A stretch of DNA of 64,000 nt, taken from NCBI GenBank assembly GCA_964017185.1, contig OZ024873.1, forward strand, positions 51,260,760-51,324,759, in the 5' to 3' direction. A program made the translations under genes and the position numbers. The notes beneath the pieces are model-generated. The model searched no databases. It saw nothing but the letters and a program-made list of their open reading frames with translations, and was not told the origin of the DNA. Positions 1-13,459 of the stretch are shown in pieces (the first letter of the stretch is position 1; every line of letters starts with the position of its first letter). Source of the DNA: Rugalucina vietnamica (taxonomy: Eukaryota; Mollusca; Bivalvia; Lucinida; Lucinidae).

Positions 1-189
1 TTGATTTTATATAAACGGAGAAACGATAAAGATCATTGTCGATCATTTTAAGTACATGTACGTAGGTGTAACGCTTTTTAAGAATGGTAATTGGAATCAT
101 ACGCAAAAAATGCTTATCGCAACACGCGACGTTCGCGTTGCATAATATCTTTACCGTTTTTAAGAAAATCGAATTGAAAGCTTAATTTA

Positions 190-950
190 TTCGATCCGTT
201 GGTATCTCCCAATCTACATTATTCATCTGAAATTTGGGGTATGCATTCTGCGTCAGACATTGAAATGATTCACACTAAATTTCTGCGATGCATTGTTGGT
301 GTCAAAAAATAGACTAACTTAGCTGCACTCTATGGCGAACTTGCAAGAGTATCATTTTCAGAGTTACGAAAATTAATATGATAAAATATTGCATTAAAAT
401 TCTGCAACACGACGATACTTCTTTACTAAAGCAAGTCTATCTTATGCTTTAACGAGACTCGGCTAACAAATTTATAAATTATAGCGGTCAAAACTGGGCT
501 TCACAAATCAACTGTTTTCTACAGTGTCGTAGTGTCGAATACATTTGGAGAGGAGACCAAAATGAAATATCTATTCCATTTCTATCAATTTGTCAGCGTA
601 TACTAGACACATATAAACAAACCTGGTATTCAGAAATTAGCAACTCTAGCAGACTAGATGCATATTGTTTATTCAAACATAACTTTGAACTAAAAAGTAT
701 CAATCTGATTCTTTGTAGTTGAATCTAATGCTGCTCTCACATATACCGAATATCCCTTGCGAATCATAAAATTTGAAATTCGCGCTGACATTATCGAATA
801 TGATGCGAATTGACGAAGCGAGGTTTGTAGAAAACTGTGACGGGATAACCTACCATGATAAAATACGTTGGTGCAATGTATTAGTGGCGTATAGAGTGCT
901 AGCAATATGCAAACTAGAAACATGCATTTTTTTTCACTGTGCAAATGAGT
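190..950 (+). mobile_element. Decayed non-LTR retrotransposon, C-terminal remnant
   Basis: Plus-strand frames read SEIWGMHSASDIEMIHTKFL, then ALYGELARVSFSELRKL and further downstream WYSEISNSSRL and FKHNFEL. This matches the region after the reverse transcriptase in invertebrate LINEs (EIWG...IHTKFC...YGELGR). Several stops and at least one frame change show it is dead. The 5' part lies outside or is lost. Confidence 0.6.
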
Positions 951-989
951 TTATTTTTTGTTTAAGGATGTTCGCTGCTAACATTTGAC

Positions 990-2079
990 ATTTTGGAACT
1001 TCCGGTTTTTCTTTTGTTGAATATCTCGTAAACGGTAGCAGATATTTTCCTAATATTTTATATTTGGATACATATTGATGATATGCACTGAATGAGCTAT
1101 AAAATTGTCAATCTAAGGAACTTCATTTTTTCACCCCATTTTCTGCAACTTTTAAGAAGATTTTAGTTGTCAGTAAAATTTAGGGGGTAGGGTAGATTAA
1201 ACTTGAATATGACACATCTTCAAATTAATTGCACTAGTTCGATGTTTATTTTAGCAGCAGTATATGTGTACATGGTCTTCTAAGTCAGTCTTTCTGTCTT
1301 TGGTACGCTAGTTTCAAAGTTCTGTGCGCTTTTATGAAATGGGCTTTAAGAAACAAAACAGCCGAAAAAAGGCTTAAAATGGCGATTTTCAAGTTGTTGG
1401 TTCTCTCTTATATGCACACTACCCTATTTATTTATTTCTTTTATTCGAACAATATTTCCAAGTTCTATGTTGTGTGAAAATACAAGAAAAAGTTTGAATC
1501 TACAAATATGGGTTTGTCACATTTCAAAGTATTGACTTTTTCCGACTTTTCAAGTATGGGGGTAGGGTTGGAAAACGACTCGTAAAATTTTGTCATCCAC
1601 TACAAGTTGCATTTTTTTCTATAGTTTTGGTCCAAAATAGTCTCCATTACGTAAATATTATGACTTTTGAACGCAATCTAGGTGCATTTTTGTTCAAGAG
1701 AGGTATATTTCAAAGAATTGAAAATTAAATTAATTTTACTAAATTTAAAACAAGGTGTTCAGAGGTCTCATTCACAGGCCTGTAGCTTGAAAAAATGCAC
1801 ATTACCCTATACTTATTTTGTTTTCAAATGTCTTGTGTTGTATTTTGGAATAAAAAAAGAGTGGTTAGAAAAAAAGTTTGAATAGTGAACATCTTTAAAT
1901 ATTATTTGGATTTCAGGGGTTCCCATGAAAAATTATCCTGGGAGTTTGAAGGTATGTCAAATTAGATCACGGGAAATAGTCGTATGCTTGATAAAAATGT
2001 TATAAAGGGTCATTATTTTTTATTTTTATTTTTTTTTTTTTTTTTTTACTTTTTTTTTTTTCTTTTTTGCATGTAAGTC
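990..2079. other. No gene seen
   Basis: AT-rich, with T runs at 2028-2060. Short frames only; no domain, RNA or repeat family recognised. Confidence 0.6.
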
Positions 2080-2335
2080 CCAAAAACCGAGGAAGGAAAA
2101 CATAATTTCCAATCAGGTACTTATATATAGAGAACATATCGTAAGCCGTATGACCAGCTATTTCCCAGTAGGCGGCCACTCAGTTACCTGAACTTATCAA
2201 ATAAATGAAAACGTACATAAGATACAAACAGTTCAAAAATTCAAGACCAAAACATAAAACAATTAGAGCCACATCAGAAGAATCACCTTGGAACGATCAG
2301 TAATATAAAATTACTGGGGTTCTTTTTTTTCGACA
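2080..2335 (+). mobile_element. Family C repeat, diverged
   Basis: Shares with the other copies the order CAATCAGGTACTTATA, CATATCGTAAGCCG, GGCCACTCAGTTACC and GGAACGATCAGTAA. Confidence 0.7.
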
Positions 2336-2530
2336 ACACACTCGGACAGCAAGATGACTAGCTATTTCCCTACAAGGTGACCATCCGGCTAGTTTTAACC
2401 AAAATCAAAGGTAACGACCACAACGGAGAGGCAGACAGACAAAATAAACAGAAGCTGTACCATGATAAAAGATAAATCACTCTTACCGGGAATTCGAATA
2501 CCGATTTTACTGGATTTTATAAAGAAATAA

Positions 2531-2725
2531 ACCCATATGTGACGAATGGATTGTCCCATCAATATCATTTGGGTGAGTCCATTTCAATTCTTAGGGGAAT
2601 CAGTTGTGATTTTTAAATTTTATTCATCTTTTCTATGAAAAATTCTCTTTAGCAAACAAAATAGCACCGGATGGTACGCCGCGTGCTGCCTTGTCACATC
2701 TGGGGGTATTCTGGGGGTATCACAA
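2531..2725. repeat. Family F repeat
   Basis: Shares with 52733-52960 the GACGAATGGATT, CATTTGGG(T/C)GAGTCCA and GTCACATCTGGGG segments. The 3' part (AAAAGGGACGCCAGGCTTAA) occurs separately at 3457-3480. Confidence 0.65.
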
Positions 2726-2748
2726 AGCATCATTCATGTTTTATATTT

Positions 2749-2982
2749 GAGCCTCGACGCGAGAAAACCGGTCTTCGGGGTTTCCGACCAGGTCCGACAC
2801 AAACCGGCCTGTACAAGCTCAGAAAAGAGCTAGAAGCTTGAAATTTCGGATTTAAGTAGAAGAGGAATTGTACTATCCGAGTAGCGAAAACAAAGGCGCT
2901 GATCAGCTTCGCGGTTACCGCGAAGCTGATCTGCGCCTTTGTTTTCGCCTAGGCAAAAATCCGGTTTTCTCACGATGCGGCT
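2749..2982. mobile_element. Family A element
   Basis: About 234 bases with terminal inverted repeats of about 24 bases (GAGCCGCATCGTGAGAAAAC type) and an internal near-perfect palindrome with about 32-base arms (GCGAAAACAAAGGCGC through CGCGAAGCTGATC). No coding capacity. Full-length copy. Confidence 0.85.
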
Positions 2983-3099
2983 TGATGTATACTCATTAAG
3001 AACACGGAAGCACATATATGTACCATAGTAAAATGTTTTCATATATATTGTATCGTAAACTTTATATGTTAATATTTTTTTCAGATAGTTCATGAAGAT

Positions 3100-3626
3100 T
3101 CATTTCAACATGCTTTTTATATTTTGACATGATAAAACAATGATGTTGTCTCCCAAAGTATGTTTAACCATAATGAGCAGTTCTTTTGAAGCTCTACCAC
3201 CATTGCATTACATGGCTATATGTTTAATATTTGCTATGTTTAAATGATTGCCATTGTGTAAATATGTTTGTATTTGCATGTGTACTTGTATTTTGGGCCG
3301 GTGGCCTTTATTACGAAAAAAAAAAAAAAAATAAAAAAAAAAAAAAAATAAAGTACATGTTCACTTTGTTTATATAGTATTCTCTTGTTGCTTACCATAT
3401 GTTGTAAACCTGAGAGTAGTGTAATAAACTTGTAAACTTGTTTGCCCAGCCATATCCCATAAAAGGGACGCCAGGCTTAAATAAGTAAAATAAAACAAAC
3501 ATTGTTTAACCGGCGAACACATGTGACAAAAACTTTAGATGTGATAGAGTAAGAATTCTAACTAAAGACAACAGCCTGTAAGGTACCATTTTTTACATGG
3601 ACAGCAAAATGGTATTCGCGATTTAC

Positions 3627-3657
<31 letters not shown>

Positions 3658-5500
3658 AATAAATAAATGAAAATATATAAATAAATAAATAAAAAAAAAA
3701 AAAAAAAAAAAAGATTTAGATAAATACAAACAATGTGCTCAACTAGCGAACAAATGTACAATTCTTATTTTGCCAAATATTTAAAAAAAATAAAATAAAA
3801 AAATAAAAAAAAATAAATAAAAAATAAATAAATAAATTAAAAAAATAAGGAACTGCCTATATTTTATATTTTTGTCATTATGTTTTTGCTGTAAAAACGG
3901 CGTATTATGTACTTTATTCTTCTAACTTGCAGCTTTATTGCTATTGTTGTCCCTTTACTCATTTTTGTTGGAAATCGCTGTACAGCTGTTTATAAACCAG
4001 CTTATAATATTTTTGTACCTTGAAGTATCAAATCTTGAGGAAAAGGTGTTTATAATTTCATCAAGATTCATATATGTTAACACAAGCCTGTCACAATTTT
4101 TTATTTTTTAAACTTTTTATCTATATCATAAATGAACACTGAAACTTAGTTATTTCAAGGAGCTATAATAATATACGTACTATTAAGTAAAAAAGAAAAA
4201 AAGTTGAAAAAAGAAAGAAAGTAAGAAAAACGTATTTAATTTTTGTTTTTATCACTTGTGATAGAAAGAAAAGTAAATTTAGAATAATCATAATTTAAAT
4301 AATTAATATTACAAATAATTGTAACAATAAACATAAGTTTATAAGTTAATTTAATTGCCATCATAATAAATAAATAAACAAAAACGAAATAAAAAAATAT
4401 ACGACGACCAATACAAAATATTAAATAAATTTAAAAAAATAAATTGGAAAAAAAATCTGTTATTTCCAATATTACCTTCTTTTTCTTCTCTCCTTCCAAT
4501 ACGTTCGGTATCGAGTTTCGCTTAATATTTATAGCTAAAACTCTGAAGGGGCTGCCACACGATAAAGCCAACTTGATGATTTATGTACCAAGCAAAATTT
4601 ATACCAAACAGCACACTCAACGAGAATGTTAAAGCCCTGCTTGGAGTTTCCGACACCTTGTGAATTGTTGCCAACACAGTGGTAAAACATTTTCCACCAC
4701 TGGGACACGTGTTTATGGGTATATTCAATGAGTGCAAACTCTTGATTTTTTTGTGAAATTTGGACAATATGTCGAATTAGTCACTATCCACGTCAACTTG
4801 GATCACGTGATCATGTGGCAGACTCCTACGTGTTGAGTGCACTACAGTGCACGGGACTCTTTTGCACTATTAGAATCACCTTGACCATGAGTCGCATCGG
4901 TGGAAAATTGTGTTTAGGGGTTCCTGAGAACGCTCATCTGAGATTTTGTCTTTAAAAAGTGACCTTTGGTTAAAATCAATTTCTGACCTGGACAAACAAA
5001 CTTCCGTTCAACCATCACACAGAGTCTCCCCTTAAGGTTTGGCATTGATTGGCCAAGCGCTTTCTGGGAAACTTTAGTCGTAATTTTAATATGTAAATGA
5101 CCTAGATCATTCATATTATTCGGCAAATATGTTACTGCATGGGAGGCACCTCATGCATACTTTATTAGACCTACACTGTATAGGTATAAGCTAAGGGTAT
5201 AAGGTTAAAAGATTCAACTCACAGGTTTCATTCGAACTTGCCTATTGGATTGGACAACAAACAAGTAGCTGATTTCTAACGGAAAATATGTGACAGCGGT
5301 CTACGATGACTATATCATCTTCCCACTTAAACAGATGTGGACTAGCCGACCGCGCCCAGATATGAATATTAAAGTTGCCGCCTTTACAGTTACCTATTTG
5401 CCAAATAATACAAACTTTCTTGGCGAGAACTTTGAATTAGCAACGAATTCGCGAATATTCGCGAAAATAAAGTTCTCGCAAACATTTCTGGACTTACAGG
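3100..5500. other. No gene seen; AT-rich
   Basis: Low-complexity A/T tracts and AAAT arrays. A minus frame at 4522-4767 (81 codons) has no recognisable motif. Confidence 0.55.
3625..3850. repeat. (AAAT)n low-complexity
   Basis: AAATA arrays at 3629-3692 and 3782-3846, within an AT-rich stretch that runs on to about 4440. Confidence 0.85.
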
Positions 5501-5734
5501 AGCCGCGACGCGAGAAAACCGGTCTTCGGGATTTCCGACCAGGTCCGACACAAACCGGCCTGTATAAGCTCAGAAAAGAGCTAGAAGCTTGAAATTTCGG
5601 ATTTAAGAAGAAGAGAAATTGTACTATCCGTGTAGCGAAAACAAAGGCGCTGATCAGCTTCGCGGTGACCGCGAAGCTGATCTGCGCCTTTGTTTTCGCC
5701 TAGGCAAAAATCCGGTTTTCTCACGATGCGGCTC
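5501..5734. mobile_element. Family A element
   Basis: Full-length copy in the same orientation as 2749-2982, with both terminal repeats and the internal palindrome intact. Confidence 0.85.
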
Positions 5735-6462
5735 ATTTTGCTTTAGTTCACAGTGTGTTTGTACTTGTAGGCGTTCTCATATGGCGCCTTAACATTTTTA
5801 CACTTATTCCGTGCACCAAGTACCACCCTGTATAGATCCCCCATGGTTTATCGTCGACGTCACGTGACATGCAAGTTGTATTGTATATCGGCTTAGTTAA
5901 CGGAACACGGCCCCAAAAGCCACGTTTGGCACGACACATTTGCTTGTTTTATCTATACAAAGGCACGTAAAACTATGAAGTCTAATGGATGAAAAAGTAT
6001 ATCTGTATTGTCTGATCTTTGGCACCTTTGTTTCCCTTTATCTTTCTTCTTTCTTTGTTCTCGGCAGATGTTTTTGGATTGTAGAATCAGATATGGGTAT
6101 TTGTACTGAATTTTAAATGAATAGAAAAGATATAGTGATTTCATTTAAGATATTTCACAGTAGGAAAAACAATTGAGTGCTGTGCCGAGATGTCAGCTGA
6201 TGCACGCAGATACCCGCGCCCTATGTGCTTAAAAAGCCCCCATCAGCTGTTGCTGGCGATCAACAGATAATGACGTTCACAATAGGATGAGCGGTTTCTT
6301 TCGGGGTTTCAGTGCATTTCTTTAAGTACTCGGATGTGTTATTATTAATAAAACAAACAGATAAAATAATGGGAAAAAAACATGTTTGTTTGTGGAGATG
6401 CTCAACGTCACTGTTAAGAAAAAAACAAGTTTGTTTGTTTGTTGTGATGCTTAACGTCACGG

Positions 6463-6463
<1 letters not shown>

Positions 6464-6510
<47 letters not shown>
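6464..6510. repeat. T homopolymer, 47 bases
   Basis: Preceded by two direct copies of a TTTGTTTG...GATGCTCAACGTCAC unit (6380-6460). Other long T runs: 23108-23140, 24373-24418, 50868-50894, 51213-51259. Run lengths may be unreliable in the assembly. Confidence 0.9.
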
Positions 6511-6623
6511 CAGACATAACTGGACATAGCGGCTATTTTCATGAACACAATGTGTGGAATACACCGGATATTCAAAGACAACTTAAACAATTGACAAAAG
6601 CCGGCGTAGATGGGATGAGTGAA

Positions 6624-8006
6624 GCCTAGGTTACATTTGCCCCGATCATCGTTCGATTTTACGGTCTGCGATTTTCTTTACGATTTTTAGACATCGTAGG
6701 AGATCGTGGGCTACGACGTATGTGTTAACAATTCATACAGGCATCGTGCGGTTTTTTGATCTGCCATTTGTCGACGTTCTCATACAAAAACGCAAGGCGA
6801 CCGTACGGCAGTCGTATATCTCCGCAGATAGTACGTAGATATCGTACGGATCCCGTGCGTTGTCCGTACGGAGTCCCTATACGTTTTGATACAAAACGCA
6901 AAGAGGCCGCACGGTAGTCGTAGGGTCTCCGCAGACTGTTAGTGGATATCGTACGGAGTCCCCTGGACTTCTGACTGATGCCTTGGTTACATTTGGCCTA
7001 CGATTAGTTTGCGATGATCGTACGATGCCATTTTTTGCATTTTCGTGCGGCCTCCGCAGGGTGACCTTACGATGTCCCTACGATTCTACGACTTCCTACG
7101 ATCTCCGTAACCTCTACGATCTTGTAATAGTCTGCACTATTACAAATTTTAAAATCGTAAGACCGTAGACCGTAGACACGTCGTAGGGCATCATACGGGC
7201 ACTGTACGGATACCCTGCGATAATCGAGCGGTCACTGCACGATTTTTTTATGATAATTTGGGGACAAAAGTCGTACAGTGATCGTAGGGAGGCCGCAAGG
7301 GGTCATGCCTAGTAGGTTACATTTGCCCCGATCATTGTACGATTTTTTGGTCCGCGATTTCCCTACGATTTTTTTTAAAAATCGAATGTGATCATGGGCT
7401 ACGACGTACGTGTTTACAATTCACACGGGCATCGTTCGATTTCTTGGTCTAGCTATCTTCGATGTCCTGAGTCGGAACTGTTTGGATATCGTAGGGAAAT
7501 CAAAAGGTCTCCGCACACTTTAAGTTGAAATCGTACAGAGCCCGTGCGATGGCCGTGAGGAGTCCTTACGATTCCTTGCGGCCTCCCTACGATAGCCGTG
7601 CGATGTTAGGTGTCCGTACGATTTTAATAAACTTGTGATATAACCGTACGGATGCCGCACGATCACCCTAAAGGTCTACGATTATCTTATTATTTTAGTC
7701 CCCAAATTATCATAAAACCGTGCGGTGACCGCACGATCATCGCAGGGTTTCCGTAAGGCACCCGTACGATGATGCTACCTACGACGTGTCTACGGGCTAC
7801 GGTCTTACGATTTTTAAAATTTGTAAAAGTGCAGACTACTATAAAATCGTAGAGGCTACGGAGATCGTAGGAAGCCGTAGGAAGTCGTAGGAAGCCGTAG
7901 AATCGTAGGGGCATCATAGGGTCACCCTGCGGAGACCGCACGAAAATGCAAAAATGGCATCGTACGATCATCGCAAGTTAATCGTAGGGCAAATGTAACC
8001 TAGGCT
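6624..8006. mobile_element. Foldback element built of CGTACGAT/CGTAGG short motifs
   Basis: Outer ends AAGCCTAGGTTACATTTGCC and its complement. Inside, arms of about 280 bases (6978-7262 and 7692-7990) are inverted complements of each other. A second start-like segment (6629 on) is directly repeated at 7316. Dozens of short degenerate CGTACGG, CCTACGAT and TCGTAGGG motifs fill the element. No open frame is meaningful; the apparent ones are palindromic artefacts. Confidence 0.8.
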
Positions 8007-8735
8007 TTAAGGGCTATATGATGCGAATACACGCGTGGGTACATTTTACAACAAATCAAAATGATTTGTACCAAGCTGGCGAGTAATTTTCCCTATTGCC
8101 GCTTATTGATTTCAACTGTGTTGGTTGTTCTCAGTCGTGTTGGTTGTCTCTGAATATTCTTAACTGAAGCACTAACTTCAATTTATCATGTAATAAACAA
8201 ATTGCGTATACTTTTCTTTTCCGGCCATAAATGTTAAAATTGGATCCTTCCTCATCGTCTGAAAATATCGCCGCACACTTTGTTTGAGGGAAAGTATACG
8301 CCTTATTTATAGATGTCCTTTTTCGCGTTTAGACAGTCGGTCGTTTTAAAAGCTTACATTGTCATTTTGTCCGACGCAAATAAAAAGTTTTGCCCAAAAC
8401 TGAATTGTCACAGTTCGGATAGGCATTTTGCATGTACAAGGGAGATAATCCAAGCACGTTATAATTGAAATTTTAGCAAATCTGTGGAACGATTTTAGGT
8501 GTTTAGAGATCAGTTACGTTTAATATAAAATTTTGCTATGGTTTGGTGCATTTCAAACTAAAATAATCAATTTTTATTTTTTTTCCGAAAAAAAAAAAAG
8601 TAACTTCCCTTGCTCACATTTTCACAGTCAATTAAAATTATTTTATTGAATAAAAGTTTTATTTGTGAACCGATTTTCAAAATGTTTGCGGCACAATTTA
8701 GGACTTCTAGAATTCAAATTACCGATGCAATCATA

Positions 8736-8978
8736 CATTACGAAAACTTGCCCATGCAATGTACAGAGATTTTTAAGTTGTTAAAATTGAAATTTTTTTC
8801 TGTACACATTTTTGGATATTTTTCTTATTTTTGCTCAAAACATAGATTGTGGGTACCCACAATCTATGTTTTGGAGCAAAAAATAAGAAAAATATGTATA
8901 CCCCTACAAACCCCAGTTTTGCTATAGTAAAAGTGGGGTTCAAGGGGGTATACATTACACGGACATGTTTTCGTGATG
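8736..8978. mobile_element. Family B element, short form
   Basis: Ends CATTACGAAAACTTGCCC and the inverted GACATGTTTTCGTGATG. The central GC-rich hairpin found in most copies is missing, so the two GATTGTGGGTAC arms meet directly in a perfect palindrome. Confidence 0.85.
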
Positions 8979-8999
8979 TTTTGCTGGAGGAGGTGTTTC

Positions 9000-10200
9000 A
9001 GAAAAATGAGATTTTGAAAAAGGCAGTTTCTGTGTATGGACAGTTGGACCATCATGGCTTTGATGTGGAATTGAAAACTATTTTGGGAATGTTAAAAGCT
9101 CCGTATTGATAGTTAAAATGTTTTTGGGGAAAACGAACGCCAAACAATTTTGATGAAGCAAAAGAGGTCCCCAATCAGGAATAGAGTAAAAAAAATGTTA
9201 ATTCAAAAATCCATAATTCAATATAGCATTAGTAACATTTATTTCGAGACTATTCATGACATGCGAGGAAAATGTTTCGGTAAGATTGAAAAAATATGGC
9301 TCAGAGTACACTGTTTAGTACGAATTGACCAAAATATGTATACTTAAGGAATTAAACTACGCAACACATTAAAATTCAACTTTAACGTATTTATTTGACC
9401 TTTTTGATAAAATCTCCTTTAGATATGTCTCGCAGACTGCTTGTGGCATGTTATTAAACGAGAAAAGGTCATTTTATTGACAAAAGTGATGTCAAAACGT
9501 CAAAAATCATGAAAAGGCAAATTGTGACGTAAACGTCGATAGACGGTGAAGATGCAAATTTGTGCATGCTTTAAAATCTGGCGTCGACTTATAATGAGCA
9601 ATAAAAGTTGACGTCATTGCATACTTAGGTGCCATCCCTTGTTGCATAATCCGGTACACGGAATGGAAAAGTGCACCATAAAGAATAATGAACAATTAAC
9701 GTTATTTAGATTACTCAATGTGGGCCTTCTGTGCTTTTACGGTATCTATCGAACCGAGAGACGACACGTCATGCTTTTTAAACAACAGTGACGTCACGAG
9801 TACCATAAAAATGTTTTTGTCATCGGCGTTGGTGATGTAAAACGTCCCAAACATAATGCTAACAATGGGTCAATGGATACTTCTGCAAACACTTTCAACA
9901 GCTTTGGAATCAATAAAATTGTTTTTCGTCCAAATTTGACTTTAATCCATCATGTTTCCAGGGTGTGCTACTGTGGGTCATTGAGGTTATGCGCACGCCA
10001 TCAAGCATACGTAAACCAACATAGTGGCTTTACCTGCTGTAGTTTGACGTTTAGATGCTGCTTCCATGTAATAAGATCACTTACACCACAGACTTTCATT
10101 ACAAAGCCAACCTGTAACAGCCAAAGTGTTTGTTGCGTTTCTTTATTCCTTAAGTATAGAAACCATGAAGAAGATTCTGTTTGTTCAAGGTTAAGGGGAA
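9000..10200. other. No gene seen
   Basis: No domain-bearing frame; the frames of 60-110 codons here lack motifs and splice context. Confidence 0.55.
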
Positions 10201-10207
10201 CATGAAA

Positions 10208-10422
10208 TGAACCACGTGGTGAGAAAACCGAATTTTGCTTATGCGAAAACAAGGCGCAGATCGGCTTCGCAGTAACTGCGAAGCTGATCAGCGCCTTTGT
10301 TTTCGCTACACGGATAGTACAATTTCTCTTCTTCTTCTTCTTAAATCAGAAACTTCAAGCTTCTAGCCTGCTTCAGATCTGTGATTGTACAGGTTAGTTT
10401 GTGTCAGACCTGGTCGGAAACC
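10208..10422. mobile_element. Family A element
   Basis: Reverse-orientation copy with an expanded CTT run (about 10328-10340) and a missing far terminal repeat. Lies 126 bases from the next copy. Confidence 0.8.
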
Positions 10423-10548
10423 TTGAAGAGCTGTTTTCTTCGCGTAGCTGCTCAAATGTGTTTTCTTCAAGTGCAGATTGTCTCGCGACAGATACATGTA
10501 CTAAACGAATATACTTTAGTGCATTGCGTCAACATAATAAATTGTGCC

Positions 10549-10770
10549 GCCTCATGGGAAAACCAACAATCTGCATAGGCGAAAACAAAGGCGCAGATCA
10601 GCTTCGCGGTAACCGCGAAGCTGATCAGCGCCTTTGTTTTCGCTACATGGATAGTACACTTCCTCTTCTTCTTAAATCCGAAATTTCAAGCTTCTAGCCT
10701 GCATCTGTGACTGTACAGGCCGGTTTGTGTCAAACCTGTTCGGAAACCACAGTGTTGGTTTTTCCACGAG
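10549..10770. mobile_element. Family A element
   Basis: Reverse-orientation full copy with terminal repeats GCCGCCTCATGGGAAAACC and GGTTTTTCCACGAGATGGC. With 10208-10422 it forms a direct pair. Confidence 0.8.
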
Positions 10771-10984
10771 ATGGCTCCTTAGTGAAATCCTTACTGGTGC
10801 GATACTTGAGGAAGATAAAACAGACAGTAGGATCTTCAGTGCATTGTGTCAACACATGGTGAAATCTTCCGTACATCAGCCATTAAGTTTTTACAAGAAT
10901 AGAGTTGCAGCCCACTTACTCATGACGAGTGCATTGATCAGGATAACATGTCCATGTTACATCCACACCCAACATTTATACGGT

Positions 10985-11090
10985 GAAAATTGGAGTTTAC
11001 AGGGGTTAACAGGGGTTAACATATTTTCTTACTTTTTGATCGGCGAGGCGGTTCTAACGTAAACCAATAACCAGTGTTTTAGGCAAAAGT
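10985..11090. mobile_element. Family B fragment
   Basis: Diverged piece with GGCGAGGCGGTTCTAACGT and the ACAGGGGTTAAC end region. Confidence 0.5.
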
Positions 11091-11336
11091 AGGGGCCTAT
11101 TAAAACAAAAAAACAAAAAACAAAAAGAAAAATCCAATCAAATGTAAATTTTTCACAACTGAAGAAATATGTACATGTATGTTCCATGGGCAAGTTTTCT
11201 TCAAGTGTACGCATCCGACATGGCAACTATTCAAGACAGAAAGGGACAAAACCGAAATAGCAAGTATTCCAATGAGTATTCTGAATCTGAATCTGAATGG
11301 TTCACTGTTGACAGCCGGATTGACAATACTTCACCG

Positions 11337-11353
11337 GGGGGGGGGGGGGGGGG
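11337..11353. repeat. G homopolymer
   Basis: Seventeen G in a row. Another run of about ten G lies at about 57051-57060. Confidence 0.9.
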
Positions 11354-11514
11354 TCGCCAGGACGGAAATCGGTCCCTGGCTATTCCGGAGACAACTTAAT
11401 GAATTCACAGACTTTCGCGTTATTTATTTATTTATTTATTAAAATATGTATACAAATAAGCATAACAACTTGCTAGTCTTCAGATGCTCTCCAGCTTTGT
11501 AGTTTGTAATGAAG

Positions 11515-11515
<1 letters not shown>

Positions 11516-11547
<32 letters not shown>
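11516..11547. repeat. (AC)n microsatellite
   Basis: Sixteen AC units. Confidence 0.95.
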
Positions 11548-11549
<2 letters not shown>

Positions 11550-11579
11550 TGAAAGCATTGTTATGGCAAGCCAAGCACA

Positions 11580-11930
11580 AATATGTTCTTGTTCTCCCCA
11601 GCTCCCTTAAAATATATTCTTGTTCTCCCCAGCTCCCTTAAAAATACATTCTAGTGCTCCCCAGCTCCCTTAAAATATGTTCTCGTTCTCCCCAGCTCCC
11701 TTAAAATATGTTCTTGTTCTCCCCAGCTCCCTTAAAATATGTTCTAGTTCTCCCCAGCTCCCTTAAAGTATATTCTAGTTCTCCCCCAGCTCCCTTAAAG
11801 TATATTCTTGTTCTCCCTAGCTCCCTTTCAACATATTCTAGTTCTCCCCAGCTCCCTAAAATACATTCTAGTTCTCCCCAGCCCCCTTAAAATACATTTT
11901 AGTGCTCCCCTGCTCCCTTAAACTATCTTA
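11580..11930. repeat. Minisatellite, 31-bp unit, about 11 copies
   Basis: Unit TTCTCCCCAGCTCCCTTAAA plus ATATGTTCTAG; periodic from about 11585. Gives an apparent plus-strand ORF that is an artefact. Confidence 0.88.
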
Positions 11931-11959
11931 TAGTACTCCACAGCTGCTGGAAATAAATT

Positions 11960-13440
11960 GTTCTTTCTTCCCAGCTCCCCAAAACTACTGGTACATTTTG
12001 CAATACCAGACATAAAACTAATAACTATATTTTCCTATGTTGAATTATTCTAGATTCCATAAAATATTCATTTCTTTTTTGCTTTTGCCTTTTTCAGTCC
12101 AAACATGGTTTTTCAGTTTCCCTGCATACACTTGGTACAATGAACATGGTGAAGAATGACTTTCTTAATTAATTATCTATGAATAAGTTGGAAGCATGAC
12201 AGACAGTGTCGTATTTCAAATTCAACAAGATAAGTACTTATTTGGTTTATCTGAGCCGCATCGTGAAAAAAACCTGCTTGTGAGGTCATATGCCGATGAT
12301 GTGGAAAAGGAAATCAAACTTTTAAATACTGGTGTGACTGTTCAACTGACTGTGTTGCCTGAAATCTATAATACTAAAGGAGCGAATTAGGCGGGTAAAG
12401 TTGGAAACGGTACATTTGACCAGCGGTGTTTTGGTATAGAAGTGTGAATATATTGCCCTCATTGATAATTTCGGTCTAAACTTCTTTTTTTATGTTCATT
12501 TTTTTAATATTTTGATATGAATGAAATTTTCTGCTCTATATTCTCCCAACATCATGTACATTTTGACAGCAAATCAAAATGCTCGGGTCATTATGATAAT
12601 ATATTACGCCCATTGTGATTGGTTAAATTTATGCGCTCACGAGACGACACAAAGCGTGCGTTCGGACTTCTTACCATCGGTAAAAATGGTACAATTGGAA
12701 GACGTTTTACTAATGTTACCAATGTTACAAACTTGCCCAGCAAATAATGCAGACAAAATACAGCAAGGGCAAATCTACCAACGCAAAAAAAGTCGCATGA
12801 TTCAATATGGAGAGAATGAAAATGTTTTATGAGTTTATCAAATAAGCACTATTTTTGTCAGACATGCAAATGTAATTAAAGAAATAACAAACTATACATA
12901 TAGAAAATAAAAATGACCGAAACGAGTGAGGTTATATAGATGAATATGATGAAAATTCGTATTGCCTAAATGCGATCTTACTTTAAATTCTATATTAAAT
13001 TGTTTTATAGAAATACAGACTGACCATGTAACATCAACAAATACATCTTCGGCGCTTGCGCGCTTGCGCAAGCAATATAATTCCGTGTTTGCGCGGGCTC
13101 TTTTCTAGTAACTACTAATCCTGGTAATGGTGTCTATGTGATGTAGTTCGCCCTTGCTGTTCTTCATAAATAATGGTCAAATTTTGACCCAAATCAGCTG
13201 TGCTAAGACAATTCCTTGTTGTAAAATGGAGGAGAAGAGGCATATTATTAAGTAGATTATTAATAATAAGTTGATTCGACAAATGTATTTGGAAAATGTA
13301 TAAACATTTCATAAAATGAATGTAGACATTTAAAGGGTTTTTACAGTCATATTAAAAAATAAATGCATATTTCACTGCCAAATAATTTAGAGTTGGTTAA
13401 AAGATTGCAAATAGTGCACGACAAACAGTGTATAGCCTGG
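11960..13440. other. No gene seen
   Basis: Contains a lone family A-like end (GAGCCGCATCGTGAAAA, about 12252-12270) and no other supported feature. Confidence 0.5.
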
Positions 13441-13459
13441 CCCGAGGGTAAAAAAATTG

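Noticed and set aside
7690-7971. Minus-strand frame of 93 codons in the foldback element
   Set aside because: Arises from the CGTAGG/CCTACG motif repeats; the inverted arm gives a similar frame on the plus strand.
10401-10697. Recurring frame with [17 protein letters not shown] (also 2830, 53248)
   Set aside because: Translation of the family A palindrome, found on either strand of several copies.
11708-11890. Plus-strand 60-codon Ser/Pro-rich frame
   Set aside because: Translation of the 31-bp minisatellite.
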